From an uncultured Muribaculaceae bacterium (GTDB lineage: Bacteria; Bacteroidota; Bacteroidia; Bacteroidales; Muribaculaceae), in assembly GCA_910579035.1 (NCBI GenBank), contig CAJTSR010000006.1:1-64000 (forward strand): a stretch of 64,000 bases of DNA, written 5' to 3'. Positions 44,518 to 52,997 of this stretch are shown here, one piece after another. Numbering within the stretch: position 1 is the first letter of the stretch; every line of letters begins with the position of its first letter. The notes beneath the pieces are model-generated. The model made no database searches. It was given only the letters and a program-made list of their open reading frames with translations, and had not been told where the DNA came from. The position numbers and the translations under genes are program-made.

Positions 44518-45167
44518 TTGGGCACGTAGACAATTGACTTTGTTTTGAAAAATGGTTCTGAAAAGAAGTCCGACACAGGGACATCGAACACAGCCCTATT
44601 TGCGGCTTCTATTTCGTCGGCGAGGTCGCCGCCTTTAAGACAGACGATGCCCGGGGAATATCGGTTGGCGTAACCTTTGCCCTTGCAGGGTGCCACGTTG
44701 CGCATGGCTATCGATGCGAGAGCGCCGAGAGCCATTACCGCGCGGCTTATCACATAGTCGAAGCGCTCGTGGCATTCGCCTGAGTCGCCATGCTGGAAGG
44801 TGACGTTGGCAAGGCCTATGCTGTCGGCAATTTCATTTGCCACGCGTATCTTCTTTCCTATACGGTCGATGAGGTGGAACTGGCAGTGCGGATAAAAAAC
44901 AGCCAACGGTATGCCCGGAAATCCACCGCCTGTGCCGAGGTCGAGAATGCGGGTGCCTTCTTTGAGCGGTCCCAAAAAGGCTGCCAGCGACAGCGAGTGG
45001 AGGATATGGTGTTCAAAGACATTATCGATGTCGGTGCGCGAAATCACGTTGATTTTCGCGTTCCATTCTCGGTACAAATCTGCCATTTTTATGTACTTGC
45101 CTATCGTTTCCTCGTCAATAGCGGGGAAATATTTCAACAGGGTGTCTTTGATAATATTGTCTGTCAT
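44511..45167 (-). CDS. rsmG: 16S rRNA (guanine-527-N7)-methyltransferase
   Basis: SAM-dependent methyltransferase of 218 aa that modifies G527 of 16S rRNA. The SAM-binding motif is 'ILDLGTGGGFPGIPLAV', followed by 'HLIDRIGKKIRVA' and the N-terminal 'WNAKINVISRTD..NVFEHHILHSL' typical of RsmG. I chose ATG 45167, which lies about 40 bases downstream of the predicted transcription start. The longer frame extends through the promoter. A complete promoter (TTTG, 20 bases, TAAATTTG) precedes it. Confidence 0.95.
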   Translation of the reverse strand: MTDNIIKDTLLKYFPAIDEETIGKYIKMADLYREWNAKINVISRTDIDNVFEHHILHSLSLAAFLGPLKEGTRILDLGTGGGFPGIPLAVFYPHCQFHLIDRIGKKIRVANEIADSIGLANVTFQHGDSGECHERFDYVISRAVMALGALASIAMRNVAPCKGKGYANRYSPGIVCLKGGDLADEIEAANRAVFDVPVSDFFSEPFFKTKSIVYVPKC

Positions 45168-45215
45168 TGTTGGAAAAAACAAAATAACATTGTCGAATGT
45201 TGGTGTTGTATGTTG

Positions 45216-45247
45216 CAAATTTAGCTTATAATGCCGACATTTGCAAA
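45216..45247 (-). promoter_or_regulatory. promoter of rsmG
   Basis: On the minus strand TTTG (45247-45244), 20 bases, then TAAATTTG (45223-45216). It is divergent to the CvfB-like gene. Confidence 0.65.
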
Positions 45248-45288
45248 CTATAACATAGAACACTAAAGAAACACCCATACCCCATACG

Positions 45289-46125
45289 ATGATACAGCTC
45301 GGTAAATACCAGACACTTGAAGTGGTACGAATGGTCGATTTCGGCGCATATCTGCGTGCCGACGATGACGAAAAAGAGATATTGCTGCCCACACGGTATT
45401 TGCCCGAGGACTCAAAGCCCGGTGACAGGCTGGAGGTCTTTGTCTACAACGACTCGGAGGATCGCCTGATAGCCACCACGGAAAAACCGTATGCAACTGT
45501 GGGGCAGTTCGCATTCCTGAGCGTGTCGGCGGTCAACGACATCGGGGCGTTTCTTGACTGGGGGCTGCCTAAAGACTTGCTTGTGCCTTTCGGCGAGCAG
45601 AGAGTGAGAATGCGTCGCGGAGGCATATACCTCGTGTACATATATGTGGACGATGCTTCCAAGAGAATCGTGGCATCGGCAAAAATCGACCATTTTTTAG
45701 GCAATGTCGTGCCTGAGTATAAGCCGGGGCAGAAAGTGAGCGCTCTCATATACGAACATACGGAGATAGGCTACAAGGCTATTGTAGACAATCTGCATCG
45801 TGGCATAATATATTCCAACGAGATATTCCGTCCGATCGAACTGGAAGAGAATGTGACTGCGTATGTAAAGCAGGTCAGGGAAGACGGCAAGATTGACCTT
45901 ACCCTCAATGATATCGCGGTTCGTCGTACGGAAGCCCTCGCTGATAAAATACTGAAATATCTTGAAGCGCCCCATGCAGGGCCTGTGGGCGACAAGTCTT
46001 CGCCCGAACGTATACAGCTGATATTCAATTGCAGTAAAAAAGATTTCAAGAAAGCTGCCGGACTTCTGTACCGCACCCACAGGGTGGTGATTGCCGAGGA
46101 CGGCACATTGGTTAAAGCGAGCTGA
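45289..46125 (+). CDS. CvfB-like S1-domain RNA-binding protein
   Basis: Protein of 278 aa built from S1-like OB folds and a C-terminal winged helix, as in the CvfB family. Motifs are 'LGKYQTLEVVRMVDFGAYLRAD..KEILLPTRYLPEDSKPGDRLEVFVYNDSEDRLIATTEKP', a second S1-like unit with 'AFLDWGLPKDLLVPFGEQR', and a third with 'YKAIVDNLHRGIIYSNEIFRPIE'. Relatives bind RNA and affect post-transcriptional regulation. The 3' end overlaps the convergent recombinase gene by 14 bases. Confidence 0.9.
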   Translation: MIQLGKYQTLEVVRMVDFGAYLRADDDEKEILLPTRYLPEDSKPGDRLEVFVYNDSEDRLIATTEKPYATVGQFAFLSVSAVNDIGAFLDWGLPKDLLVPFGEQRVRMRRGGIYLVYIYVDDASKRIVASAKIDHFLGNVVPEYKPGQKVSALIYEHTEIGYKAIVDNLHRGIIYSNEIFRPIELEENVTAYVKQVREDGKIDLTLNDIAVRRTEALADKILKYLEAPHAGPVGDKSSPERIQLIFNCSKKDFKKAAGLLYRTHRVVIAEDGTLVKAS

Positions 46126-47314
46126 GGATTAGCTGGTTGGCCTTGTCGACCAGCGAGGTGTCGAGCGAGGACAGATAGATGCGTGTGGTGGCTTCCGAGT
46201 CGTGACCCATTCCTTCGCTTATCACCGATATCGGCACACCTTTTGACTTTGCCGCCGAAGCCCAGCTATGGCGGGCGTAGTACATCGTGAGTGGCACATC
46301 GAGGCCGGCTATCTCGGCGAGTTTTTTCAGGTTGCGGTTTATGTTGTAGCCTGTGTTGCGATAGCAGTAGCGTTCGTTTATCTCGGTTTTGTTGATTATC
46401 GGGAGCAGGTACTGTGTCGGATTTCGCGGATACTTGTCGAGTATTAGCTGCATTTCCTCGGTCCATGCTATTATGAGCGACTGTCCTGTCTTTCTGCGTC
46501 GGTATGTGATATATCCGTGCCGCAAATCTTCTTTTTTGAGATACGCCATATCCACAAAGCTCATTCCGCGCAGATAGAAGCTGAGCAAGAACATGTCGCG
46601 GGCATATTCCACCTGTGGCACAAGCGATATGTCGAGTGCCTTGAGCTTTTTTATTGTTTTCAGTGGCAGGGCGCGCTTTATTGTTTTGTCAACGCCGGTG
46701 TACACATGGCGGAAAGGATTGCGTTGCTCTGTGAGTTCGCGCTTTACGGCGCGATTGTATGCTGCGCGGAGTATGCGCATATAGAATGACACCGTGTTTG
46801 GCACAAGGCCGCAGGCTTGCAGGTAGGCCTGATATGCCTCGATTATGTCGCTCCTAACGGCATCGAGCGCTATATCCTCATAGGCGCGGAATCTTTTGAA
46901 ACTGTTGAGGGCCGCGGAGTACGTTTCTGATATTCTTATTTTGTGGTTTTGCCTGAAGGACGCGATAAGCATCTCCATGAAGCTGAAGAGCGTGCATTCG
47001 CGGCTGTACCGCTCGAAGTCGCACACGATGTCGTCTACGCCGAAAGTGTACCCGCTTTTCTCATAGTACTGTGTTATTTTGGCAAGCCTTCGGGTATCGC
47101 GGGCTATGCTTTCCTGTATCGAGAGCACGGCGGCTGCCCGTGGCGAGTTTTTGATTGGAGAGGGAAAGGATAGGTCTTTGTCCCACTCCGATGACAACAC
47201 CTTGTATGCGGTGTTTATGCGGCGCACGTGGCGTTCGTGAACAACTTGGTAATATACAGAGCCAAAACTGTTTGCAGAGGACGGTGGTCGGAATTTTACT
47301 TTGATGTATGCCAT
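46112..47314 (-). CDS. tyrosine-type site-specific recombinase
   Basis: Phage-integrase-fold recombinase of 400 aa: N-terminal arm-binding region (1-90, 'VKFRPPSSANSFGSVYYQVVHERHVRRINTAYKV' style), a SAM-like core-binding domain (about 100-200), and a catalytic domain. Catalytic residues: Arg249 ('YLRGMSF'), Arg348 with His349 ('YARHSW'), a 'GHDSEATTRIYL' box with its His, and Tyr380. All look intact. It stands alone among housekeeping genes without tRNA or cargo, so it may be a resident invertase or the remnant of an element. Repeated TTGGTTG motifs lie immediately upstream. No TAnnTTTG box was found. Confidence 0.92.
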   Translation of the reverse strand: MAYIKVKFRPPSSANSFGSVYYQVVHERHVRRINTAYKVLSSEWDKDLSFPSPIKNSPRAAAVLSIQESIARDTRRLAKITQYYEKSGYTFGVDDIVCDFERYSRECTLFSFMEMLIASFRQNHKIRISETYSAALNSFKRFRAYEDIALDAVRSDIIEAYQAYLQACGLVPNTVSFYMRILRAAYNRAVKRELTEQRNPFRHVYTGVDKTIKRALPLKTIKKLKALDISLVPQVEYARDMFLLSFYLRGMSFVDMAYLKKEDLRHGYITYRRRKTGQSLIIAWTEEMQLILDKYPRNPTQYLLPIINKTEINERYCYRNTGYNINRNLKKLAEIAGLDVPLTMYYARHSWASAAKSKGVPISVISEGMGHDSEATTRIYLSSLDTSLVDKANQLILSSL

Positions 47315-47317
47315 GTT

Positions 47318-47394
47318 ATTTTGGTTGGTTTATGTGCGAAATTTGCGTATTCCAACCAAAGGAACGAATGCCGCGCCATAAAATCAACCAAAAC
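47318..47394. repeat. inverted TTGGTTG repeats upstream of the recombinase
   Basis: TTGGTTGG (47321-47328) faces a perfect inverted copy CCAACCAA (47352-47359). A third copy in the same inverted orientation (TCAACCAAAA, 47384-47393) matches the first with one mismatch over about 12 bases. They fill the 85-base gap between the recombinase ATG and the upstream gene's stop. No T-run follows, so they do not look like a terminator. They could be arm-type binding sites or an operator for the recombinase. Confidence 0.5.
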
Positions 47395-47399
47395 CCGTC

Positions 47400-48092
47400 T
47401 TATACCAAAAGGCGGCGAATCTGGTGAAGTGAGATGTCGGGCAACTGTTCTGAAAGCCGTTTTACAATCATTGCAAACGAAGAAGCGGGAGTGCGGGCGG
47501 GTCGCGCTACTCCACGACCGTACACGCTTTCGGGTGTAGCAAACCGGGCTATTCCCCACCCGTATCGCTCGCCGCTGCGAGTGTGCTTGTACTCAAAATC
47601 TGAGATTATTATGCGCCCCGACATCTGGAGGCGTTGAAGCGGGGTTTCGAGGCTTCCTCGCGATGCCTTGTCTTTGCCGGAAACCAAGTCGACAGGCATG
47701 TCTGCCTTGCGTGAGCGCTGCGGTGTGCCGAATATTTCACGGCGTAATTCCGTAGATGTTATACCGTCGCAATTGCTTATCACTTCCAGTATCAGCTCCT
47801 CGGTCGAGCCTTCGGCCAAAGGATAGGCGTGGCGCCGGTAGTTGAGGAAGTCGGGTAGTGCTTCGGCACTTACGAAGCCGGCCTTACGGCGGAAAAACTT
47901 CCCGTATGCAGCGTTGATACTGCGTATTACCGGCCCTTTCCATTCCCAGGCCCCGTCAAATTCGTTCCCGCCGAAAAGAAGCCCCGGCTCTGTCATTTCT
48001 TCGACTGAAAAGCCCGGTATGTTGTTGGAAAAGAATGGCAGCAAGCCAATCCGTTCGATGGTTTCTTCAAGGATTCTTCTGGAGTATATCAT
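47400..48092 (-). CDS. AlkZ-related winged-helix protein
   Basis: Protein of 230 aa that I recognise as the Bacteroidota group annotated AlkZ-related. The order is 'ETIERIGLLPFFSNNIPGFSVEE', 'GAWEWKGPVIRSINAAYGKFFRRKAGFVS', 'PDFLNYRRHAYP', a winged-helix-like middle, 'LQRLQMSGRIIISDFEYKHTRSGERYGWGIARFATPE'. AlkZ enzymes are DNA glycosylases that unhook crosslinks. Whether this shorter relative keeps that activity is unknown. I chose ATG 48092 with the TAnnTTTG box 25 bases upstream. dinB, a lesion-bypass polymerase gene, lies just upstream on the same strand. Confidence 0.75.
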   Translation of the reverse strand: MIYSRRILEETIERIGLLPFFSNNIPGFSVEEMTEPGLLFGGNEFDGAWEWKGPVIRSINAAYGKFFRRKAGFVSAEALPDFLNYRRHAYPLAEGSTEELILEVISNCDGITSTELRREIFGTPQRSRKADMPVDLVSGKDKASRGSLETPLQRLQMSGRIIISDFEYKHTRSGERYGWGIARFATPESVYGRGVARPARTPASSFAMIVKRLSEQLPDISLHQIRRLLV

Positions 48093-48116
48093 TGTGGCCT
48101 GAGTTGGTGGTACGGG

Positions 48117-48124
48117 CAAAGTTA
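48117..48124 (-). promoter_or_regulatory. -7 promoter box of the AlkZ-related gene
   Basis: Minus strand TAACTTTG matches TAnnTTTG, located between the dinB stop (48146) and the ATG at 48092. Confidence 0.5.
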
Positions 48125-48145
48125 ACGATTATTGTTGGGCTGTGT

Positions 48146-49222
48146 CTATTCGTCGAAATCGAGATGCAGCTGCCTCGGGTCGGAGGAGGTGTCGTTCTTA
48201 TCGGAAATGCTGAGGGTCAGTCCGAGCAGCCTTACGGGTCTGTTGCCAATATCCGCTTTTTCGAGCAGTAGCAGGCTTTGGGCATTGATTGTGTCCGCAT
48301 TAGGATTCGGCTCTATTCCGCTAATGCTCCGGCTAAGATTGGTGAAATCGGAAAAACGAATTTTCAAGGTGAGAGTGCTGCCGTTGAAATTCTTGTTGGC
48401 GAGCCGTTGTTCAAGCTCTGCCGAGAGTGCTGCGAGCTGTTTTTTTATTTCGGCGGCGTTTGTTATGTCGTGGTCGTATGTGTGTTCGCAGCCTACGGAT
48501 TTGCGTACACGGTAAGCTTCTACGGGGCGGTTGTCGATGCCTCTTGCAAAGTCGTGATATTGCCTGCTTGCCTTTCCGAAATGAAGCCTCAGCTCGGGAA
48601 TCGAGAAATGGCGGAGGTCTTCGCCTGTATATATGCCCAAAGCGTGCATCTTTGCCGCTGTGACGGGCCCCACGCCCCAAAAGCTTTCCACCGGCATTCG
48701 GGCGATGAAGTCGGCGGCATATTGCGGGGCTATCACGCAAAGCCCGTCGGGCTTGCGGTAGTCCGACGCTATTTTGGCAAGAAATTTATTGTATGAAACT
48801 CCGGCCGATGCTATAAGCCCGAGCTCGGCTCTGATGGCTTGCTTTATTTCCTTGGCTATATCTACGGCGAGTTCGTGGCCGGTGAAATTGTCGGTAACGT
48901 CGAGAAAGGCTTCGTCGAGAGAAATAGGCTCGATTATGTCGGTATATCGGTGGAATATACTGTGGATTTGGGCTGACACAGCTTTATAGCGGTCGAACCT
49001 GCAGTCAACAAAAACAAGATTGGGACACATGCGTCGGGCTTTCGACGAGGACATTGCGGAGCGTACGCCGAAACGACGCGCCTCGTAGCTCGCCGCTGCA
49101 ACCACGCCGCGTCCGTCGGCCTGCCCGACGGCTACTGGCTTGCCTCGCAAGTCGGGATTATCAAGCTGTTCTATCGACGCGTAGAACGCGTCCATGTCGA
49201 TATGTATTATCTTTCTAACCAA
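48146..49222 (-). CDS. dinB: DNA polymerase IV
   Basis: Y-family translesion polymerase of about 358 aa. Catalytic motifs are 'IIHIDMDAFYASIEQ' at the N-terminus and 'PISLDEAFLDVTD' with the Asp-Glu pair, followed by the helix-hairpin-helix region 'FWGVGPVTAAKMHALGIYTGEDL' and the little-finger domain. The start is unusual: the conserved protein begins 'VRKIIHIDMD' and the nearest in-frame initiator is TTG at 49222. The next upstream ATG would be before the -7 box. I favour TTG. No SOS-type operator was identified. Confidence 0.93.
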   Translation of the reverse strand: MVRKIIHIDMDAFYASIEQLDNPDLRGKPVAVGQADGRGVVAAASYEARRFGVRSAMSSSKARRMCPNLVFVDCRFDRYKAVSAQIHSIFHRYTDIIEPISLDEAFLDVTDNFTGHELAVDIAKEIKQAIRAELGLIASAGVSYNKFLAKIASDYRKPDGLCVIAPQYAADFIARMPVESFWGVGPVTAAKMHALGIYTGEDLRHFSIPELRLHFGKASRQYHDFARGIDNRPVEAYRVRKSVGCEHTYDHDITNAAEIKKQLAALSAELEQRLANKNFNGSTLTLKIRFSDFTNLSRSISGIEPNPNADTINAQSLLLLEKADIGNRPVRLLGLTLSISDKNDTSSDPRQLHLDFDE

Positions 49223-49250
49223 TTTTGTCGGTGTGTGCGATTTTATGGTG

Positions 49251-49258
49251 CAAAAATA
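49251..49258 (-). promoter_or_regulatory. -7 promoter box of dinB
   Basis: Minus strand TATTTTTG matches TAnnTTTG; the implied start is about 24 bases before the TTG codon. A possible -33 TTTG lies 24 bases upstream, slightly too far. Confidence 0.45.
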
Positions 49259-49367
49259 ATGTATTTGCGGTTTAAACCTGCTCAAACAATGTTAAAGAGG
49301 GTTTAGATGGGTTTTGATAATGTTAGAACCAAAAAAAGGTGTCTGTAGAAAAATAGACGCCCGAAAA

Positions 49368-49399
49368 ATTGGGAAAGCTATTTTTTCTGAGTACTTTTG
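49368..49399 (+). promoter_or_regulatory. promoter of the patatin gene
   Basis: ATTG (49368-49371), 20 bases, then TACTTTTG (49392-49399), 23 bases before the ATG at 49423. It probably drives the GH13 gene as well. Confidence 0.6.
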
Positions 49400-49422
49400 C
49401 AAGCGATTTGAGCAGGCAGAGT

Positions 49423-50253
49423 ATGGATAACGAACATATAGACCGCCCTTACCGCCTTGGTGTCGCCCTCAGTGGGGGAGGTGCCAGAGGATTTGCGCAC
49501 GCAGGAGCCCTTATGGCCATTGAAGAGGCCGGGCTTCGTCCTGACGCTATTGCCGGCGTTAGTGCCGGCTCTGTTGTCGCAGTGCTGTATGCCGGAGGCG
49601 TGGAGCCGTTGAAGATGGCGGATATGTTTGCTCGTACCGGCTTCCGCGATTTTGCCGAATTGAATTTCGGCAAAGGCGGGATATTCCGTATCGACAGATT
49701 TGCCGACTTCGTGCTCAAGGCGCTTGGCGGCCCGACCCGTCTGGAGGATTTGAGAATGCCGGTATATATTGGCGCTACCAATCTCGACGAAGGCAAGCCC
49801 GCGTTTTTCTCGGAGGGAGCCATAGCTCCGCGTATGATGGCTTCGTGCTCGATTCCGATAGTGTTCAAGCCGGTAGAAATTGGCGGAGTGCACTATGTTG
49901 ACGGAGGCGTGCTGCGCAATCACCCTGCTTGGATTCTGAGGGATAAGTGCGAAACATTGATAGGAATCAATGTAAGCCCTCTGAGGCCGAAAAAGAAATA
50001 TACCTCGATTATCGATGTGGCTTTGCGTACCTACAACCTGATGGCAAAGGCGAATCAGGCTCAGGATATGGCTCTGTGCGACGTGTCGGTTCAGACTCCG
50101 GAGCTTGCATCGTATGCCGTGTTCGACCTCAAGCATATTAAAAATGTATTTGTAAGCGGGTATATCCATACTCGTGCCGCGCTTCGCAAGGCCGGATTGT
50201 GGAATCCTTCTCCTCAGTCCCATAAATTATCAAAATTGCAATCACAATCATAG
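49423..50253 (+). CDS. patatin-like phospholipase
   Basis: Patatin-fold lipid acyl hydrolase (276 aa) with a Ser-Asp dyad: oxyanion loop 'SGGGARGFAHAG' (residues 17-28), nucleophile Ser47 in 'GVSAGS', and Asp160 in 'VDGGVLRNHP'. It resembles the RssA-like cytoplasmic members, having no signal peptide or beta-barrel domain. I chose ATG 49423, since the in-frame TTG at 49369 lies within the promoter. The stop is 4 bases before the GH13 gene, so the two should be co-translated although no common pathway is known to me. Confidence 0.93.
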   Translation: MDNEHIDRPYRLGVALSGGGARGFAHAGALMAIEEAGLRPDAIAGVSAGSVVAVLYAGGVEPLKMADMFARTGFRDFAELNFGKGGIFRIDRFADFVLKALGGPTRLEDLRMPVYIGATNLDEGKPAFFSEGAIAPRMMASCSIPIVFKPVEIGGVHYVDGGVLRNHPAWILRDKCETLIGINVSPLRPKKKYTSIIDVALRTYNLMAKANQAQDMALCDVSVQTPELASYAVFDLKHIKNVFVSGYIHTRAALRKAGLWNPSPQSHKLSKLQSQS

Positions 50254-50257
50254 CCCT

Positions 50258-52021
50258 ATGTCTATAGAAACTACCGACAGCCATTGCAAACCAATTATCT
50301 ATCAGTTGCTTCCGCGTCTTTTTACAAACTATTGTGAGGCGCCGACTGTCGGAGGCTCCATAGAGCAAAACGGCTCGGGAAAGCTCAACGACATTAATCC
50401 GACCATTCTTAAGGCTATAAAGGATTTGGGAGCCACGCACGTATGGTATACCGGCGTGATAGAGCATGCCCACGATGCCGACTATACCTCGTTTGGCATA
50501 CGGCGCCAGAATCCGCATATCGTGAAAGGCAAGGCGGGCAGCCCGTATGCTATCTGTGATTATTACGACATCGACCCTGATTTGGCTGTCGATGTGCCTG
50601 AGCGCATGGCCGAGTTTGAAGCGCTTGTGGAGCGCACGCATAAGGCCGGGCTTAAAGTGATTATCGACTTTGTGCCCAACCATGTGGCACGTCAGTACCA
50701 TTCCGATGCAAAGCCCAATGGCATAGAGGACTTCGGACAGGCCGACAATCACGAAATGTTCTTTGCGCCCGGCAATAACTTTTACTATATGACAAGGCAG
50801 CAGTTTGCCCCTCATATAGATCTTGGTTCAGGCAGCGACGCATACGTGGAATTTCCGGCAAAAGCGTCCGGGAACGATTGCTTTACAGCATTCCCCGGTG
50901 TGAATGACTGGTATGAAACAGTTAAGCTGAACTATGGCGTGGATTATGGCGACGGCTCAAGGCATTTCGACCCTGTGCCCGACACGTGGTACAAGATGCT
51001 CCACATCCTCCGCTTCTGGGCTTCTAAAGACATCGACGGTTTCAGATGCGATATGGCGCACATGGTGCCGATGGAGTTCTGGCACTGGGCCATACCGCAG
51101 GTAAAGGACCGTTATCCGGATATAATATTCATAGCCGAGATATACGACGTGGCTCTATACCGCCCGTTCTTGGCTTATGCTTGCTTTGACTATTTGTACG
51201 ACAAGGTAAACCTGTACGACACACTGCGTGCTGTAGAAACGGCCAACCATTCGGCTGCGCGTATAACAGGCTGCTGGCAGACAGTGGAAGGAGTAGGGCA
51301 CAAGATGCTTAACTTCCTTGAGAACCACGACGAACAGCGCTTCGCCTCGCCGTACTATGCCTCGGACCCTGCGAGGGCGGTGCCGTCGATGGTGGTAAGC
51401 ACGCTCTTCTCCACAGGCCCCATGATGATATACTTCGGGCAGGAGCTCGGCGAACCCGGCACGGATGCCGAAGGCTTCAGCGGACACGACGGACGTACCA
51501 CAATCTTTGATTACTGGAGCGTGGCGACAGTGCGCCGTTGGCTGAACCGAGGCGCGTGCAACGGACCCTTTACTCCGCAGCAGAAAAAACTGCGAGGCTT
51601 CTACCGCACCTTGCTGAGAATGGCAAACGAAGAAAAAACGATTCGTGAAGGAGGATTTTTCGATTTGATGTATGTCAATCTTGAGAATCCCGGGCTTAAC
51701 CCTCATCGCCACTATGCGTTTATGAGGCACGCCGACGGCGAGGCGCTTGTGGTAATAGTCAACTTCGGAGATGAGGATAGCAAGGTTTCTGTCAATATTC
51801 CCCGCCATGCTTTCGGCGTGCTCGGATTCCCGGAGGGTGTCGACCCGGAGGCGTCGGAGCTTCTTACCGGGGCAAAAGGCGGAAAGACTTTCGCGTCTTC
51901 GTGTCCCTTTGTGGCTGAAGTGCCTGCGCACGGCGCCGCTATATGGAAGATATGCTCCGACAGGATAGAGCCTCTGCGTCCTGCTGTGGCACAAAAACAC
52001 AAAACGGTAAAAAAGAATTAA
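50258..52021 (+). CDS. cytoplasmic GH13 alpha-amylase-family protein
   Basis: Family 13 alpha-glucan-active protein of 587 aa without a signal peptide. It opens directly with 'IIYQLLPRLFTN', followed by 'GATHVWYTGVIEHAHD' and 'VIIDFVPNHVAR'. Catalytic residues are Asp265 in 'DGFRCDMAHM', Glu294 in 'FIAEIYD' and Asp358 in 'ENHDEQRFA'. A C-terminal beta-domain runs from about 490. This type is common in Bacteroidota and probably acts on intracellular glycogen or maltodextrin; hydrolase versus transferase cannot be decided. It follows the patatin gene by 4 bases, and prs follows after 31 bases. Confidence 0.9.
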   Translation: MSIETTDSHCKPIIYQLLPRLFTNYCEAPTVGGSIEQNGSGKLNDINPTILKAIKDLGATHVWYTGVIEHAHDADYTSFGIRRQNPHIVKGKAGSPYAICDYYDIDPDLAVDVPERMAEFEALVERTHKAGLKVIIDFVPNHVARQYHSDAKPNGIEDFGQADNHEMFFAPGNNFYYMTRQQFAPHIDLGSGSDAYVEFPAKASGNDCFTAFPGVNDWYETVKLNYGVDYGDGSRHFDPVPDTWYKMLHILRFWASKDIDGFRCDMAHMVPMEFWHWAIPQVKDRYPDIIFIAEIYDVALYRPFLAYACFDYLYDKVNLYDTLRAVETANHSAARITGCWQTVEGVGHKMLNFLENHDEQRFASPYYASDPARAVPSMVVSTLFSTGPMMIYFGQELGEPGTDAEGFSGHDGRTTIFDYWSVATVRRWLNRGACNGPFTPQQKKLRGFYRTLLRMANEEKTIREGGFFDLMYVNLENPGLNPHRHYAFMRHADGEALVVIVNFGDEDSKVSVNIPRHAFGVLGFPEGVDPEASELLTGAKGGKTFASSCPFVAEVPAHGAAIWKICSDRIEPLRPAVAQKHKTVKKN

Positions 52022-52052
52022 AAAAGACTCACATTTCCCTATATTCAATCCA

Positions 52053-52997
52053 ATGGATACAACACTTTCACCTTTCAAGATTTTTTCAGGCACCAAGTCG
52101 AGGTACATGGCCGAGGAAATCTGCAAAGAACTTGGTGTAGAACTTGGCTCGATGAAAATCGAGCATTTTGCCGACGGCGAATTCGAAGTATGCTTCGAAG
52201 AGTCTGTCCGTGGCTGCGAAGTCTACTTGGTACAGTCCACATTCCCGAACTGCGACAATCTGATGGAGCTGCTCCTGATGATTGACGCCGCCAAGCGCGC
52301 GTCGGCTAAGTCGGTGATAGCCGTTATGCCGTATTTCGGCTGGGCCCGTCAGGACCGCAAGGACAAACCACGTGTGTCTATCGCCGCAAAACTCGTGTCC
52401 GACATGCTCGTGACGGCAGGTGTTGACCGTGTGATAACCATGGATCTTCATGCCGACCAGATTCAGGGCTTCTTCAATGTGCCGGTTGACCACCTGTACG
52501 CTTCGTCTGTGTTCATTCCTTACATACAGAGCCTCAAGCTGCCCGATATGGTGATAGCCACTCCCGACGTAGGCGGCGCGAAGCGTGCCAACAACTACGC
52601 AAAATATCTCGATGTGCCTCTGGTGTTGTGCCACAAACAGCGCGCCAAGGCCAACGTTGTGGCCAAAATGACCGTGATCGGCGATGTTCAGGATAAGAAT
52701 GTGATTCTTGTCGACGATATGGTGGATACCGCCGGAACAATAACAAAGGCCGCCGACCTTATGATGGAAAACGGTGCGAAGTCGGTTCGTGCCCTTGCTT
52801 CCCACGCCATCATGAGCGACCCTGCCACCCAGCGCGTGAACGACAGCGGACTTACCGAGATGATTTTCACCAACTCGATTCCTTATACCAAGGATTGTCC
52901 CAAGTGCACCATCATCTCTGTGGCTCGTCTTTTTGCTGACACGATCCGCCGTGTGCACTGCAACCAGTCGATCTCATCGCAATACCTTATAAAATAA
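52053..52997 (+). CDS. prs: ribose-phosphate pyrophosphokinase
   Basis: PRPP synthase (314 aa), transferring pyrophosphate from ATP to ribose 5-phosphate for nucleotide, histidine and NAD synthesis. Motifs are 'FADGEFEVCFEESVRGCEVYLVQS', 'MPYFGWARQDRKDKPRVSIAAKLV', 'TMDLHADQIQGFFNVPVDHL' and the PRPP loop 'VILVDDMVDTAGT'. Length is typical. The stop codon shares one base with the ATG of the following dehydrogenase gene, which indicates translational coupling. Confidence 0.96.
   Translation: MDTTLSPFKIFSGTKSRYMAEEICKELGVELGSMKIEHFADGEFEVCFEESVRGCEVYLVQSTFPNCDNLMELLLMIDAAKRASAKSVIAVMPYFGWARQDRKDKPRVSIAAKLVSDMLVTAGVDRVITMDLHADQIQGFFNVPVDHLYASSVFIPYIQSLKLPDMVIATPDVGGAKRANNYAKYLDVPLVLCHKQRAKANVVAKMTVIGDVQDKNVILVDDMVDTAGTITKAADLMMENGAKSVRALASHAIMSDPATQRVNDSGLTEMIFTNSIPYTKDCPKCTIISVARLFADTIRRVHCNQSISSQYLIK

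Noticed and set aside
47321..47359. TTGGTTGG/CCAACCAA hairpin as terminator of the AlkZ-related gene
   Set aside because: No T-run follows the stem on the minus strand and the loop is long; reported as repeats instead.
51155..52126. Open frame of 323 codons on the minus strand
   Set aside because: Antisense to the GH13 gene and the start of prs; no ribosome-binding site or motif.
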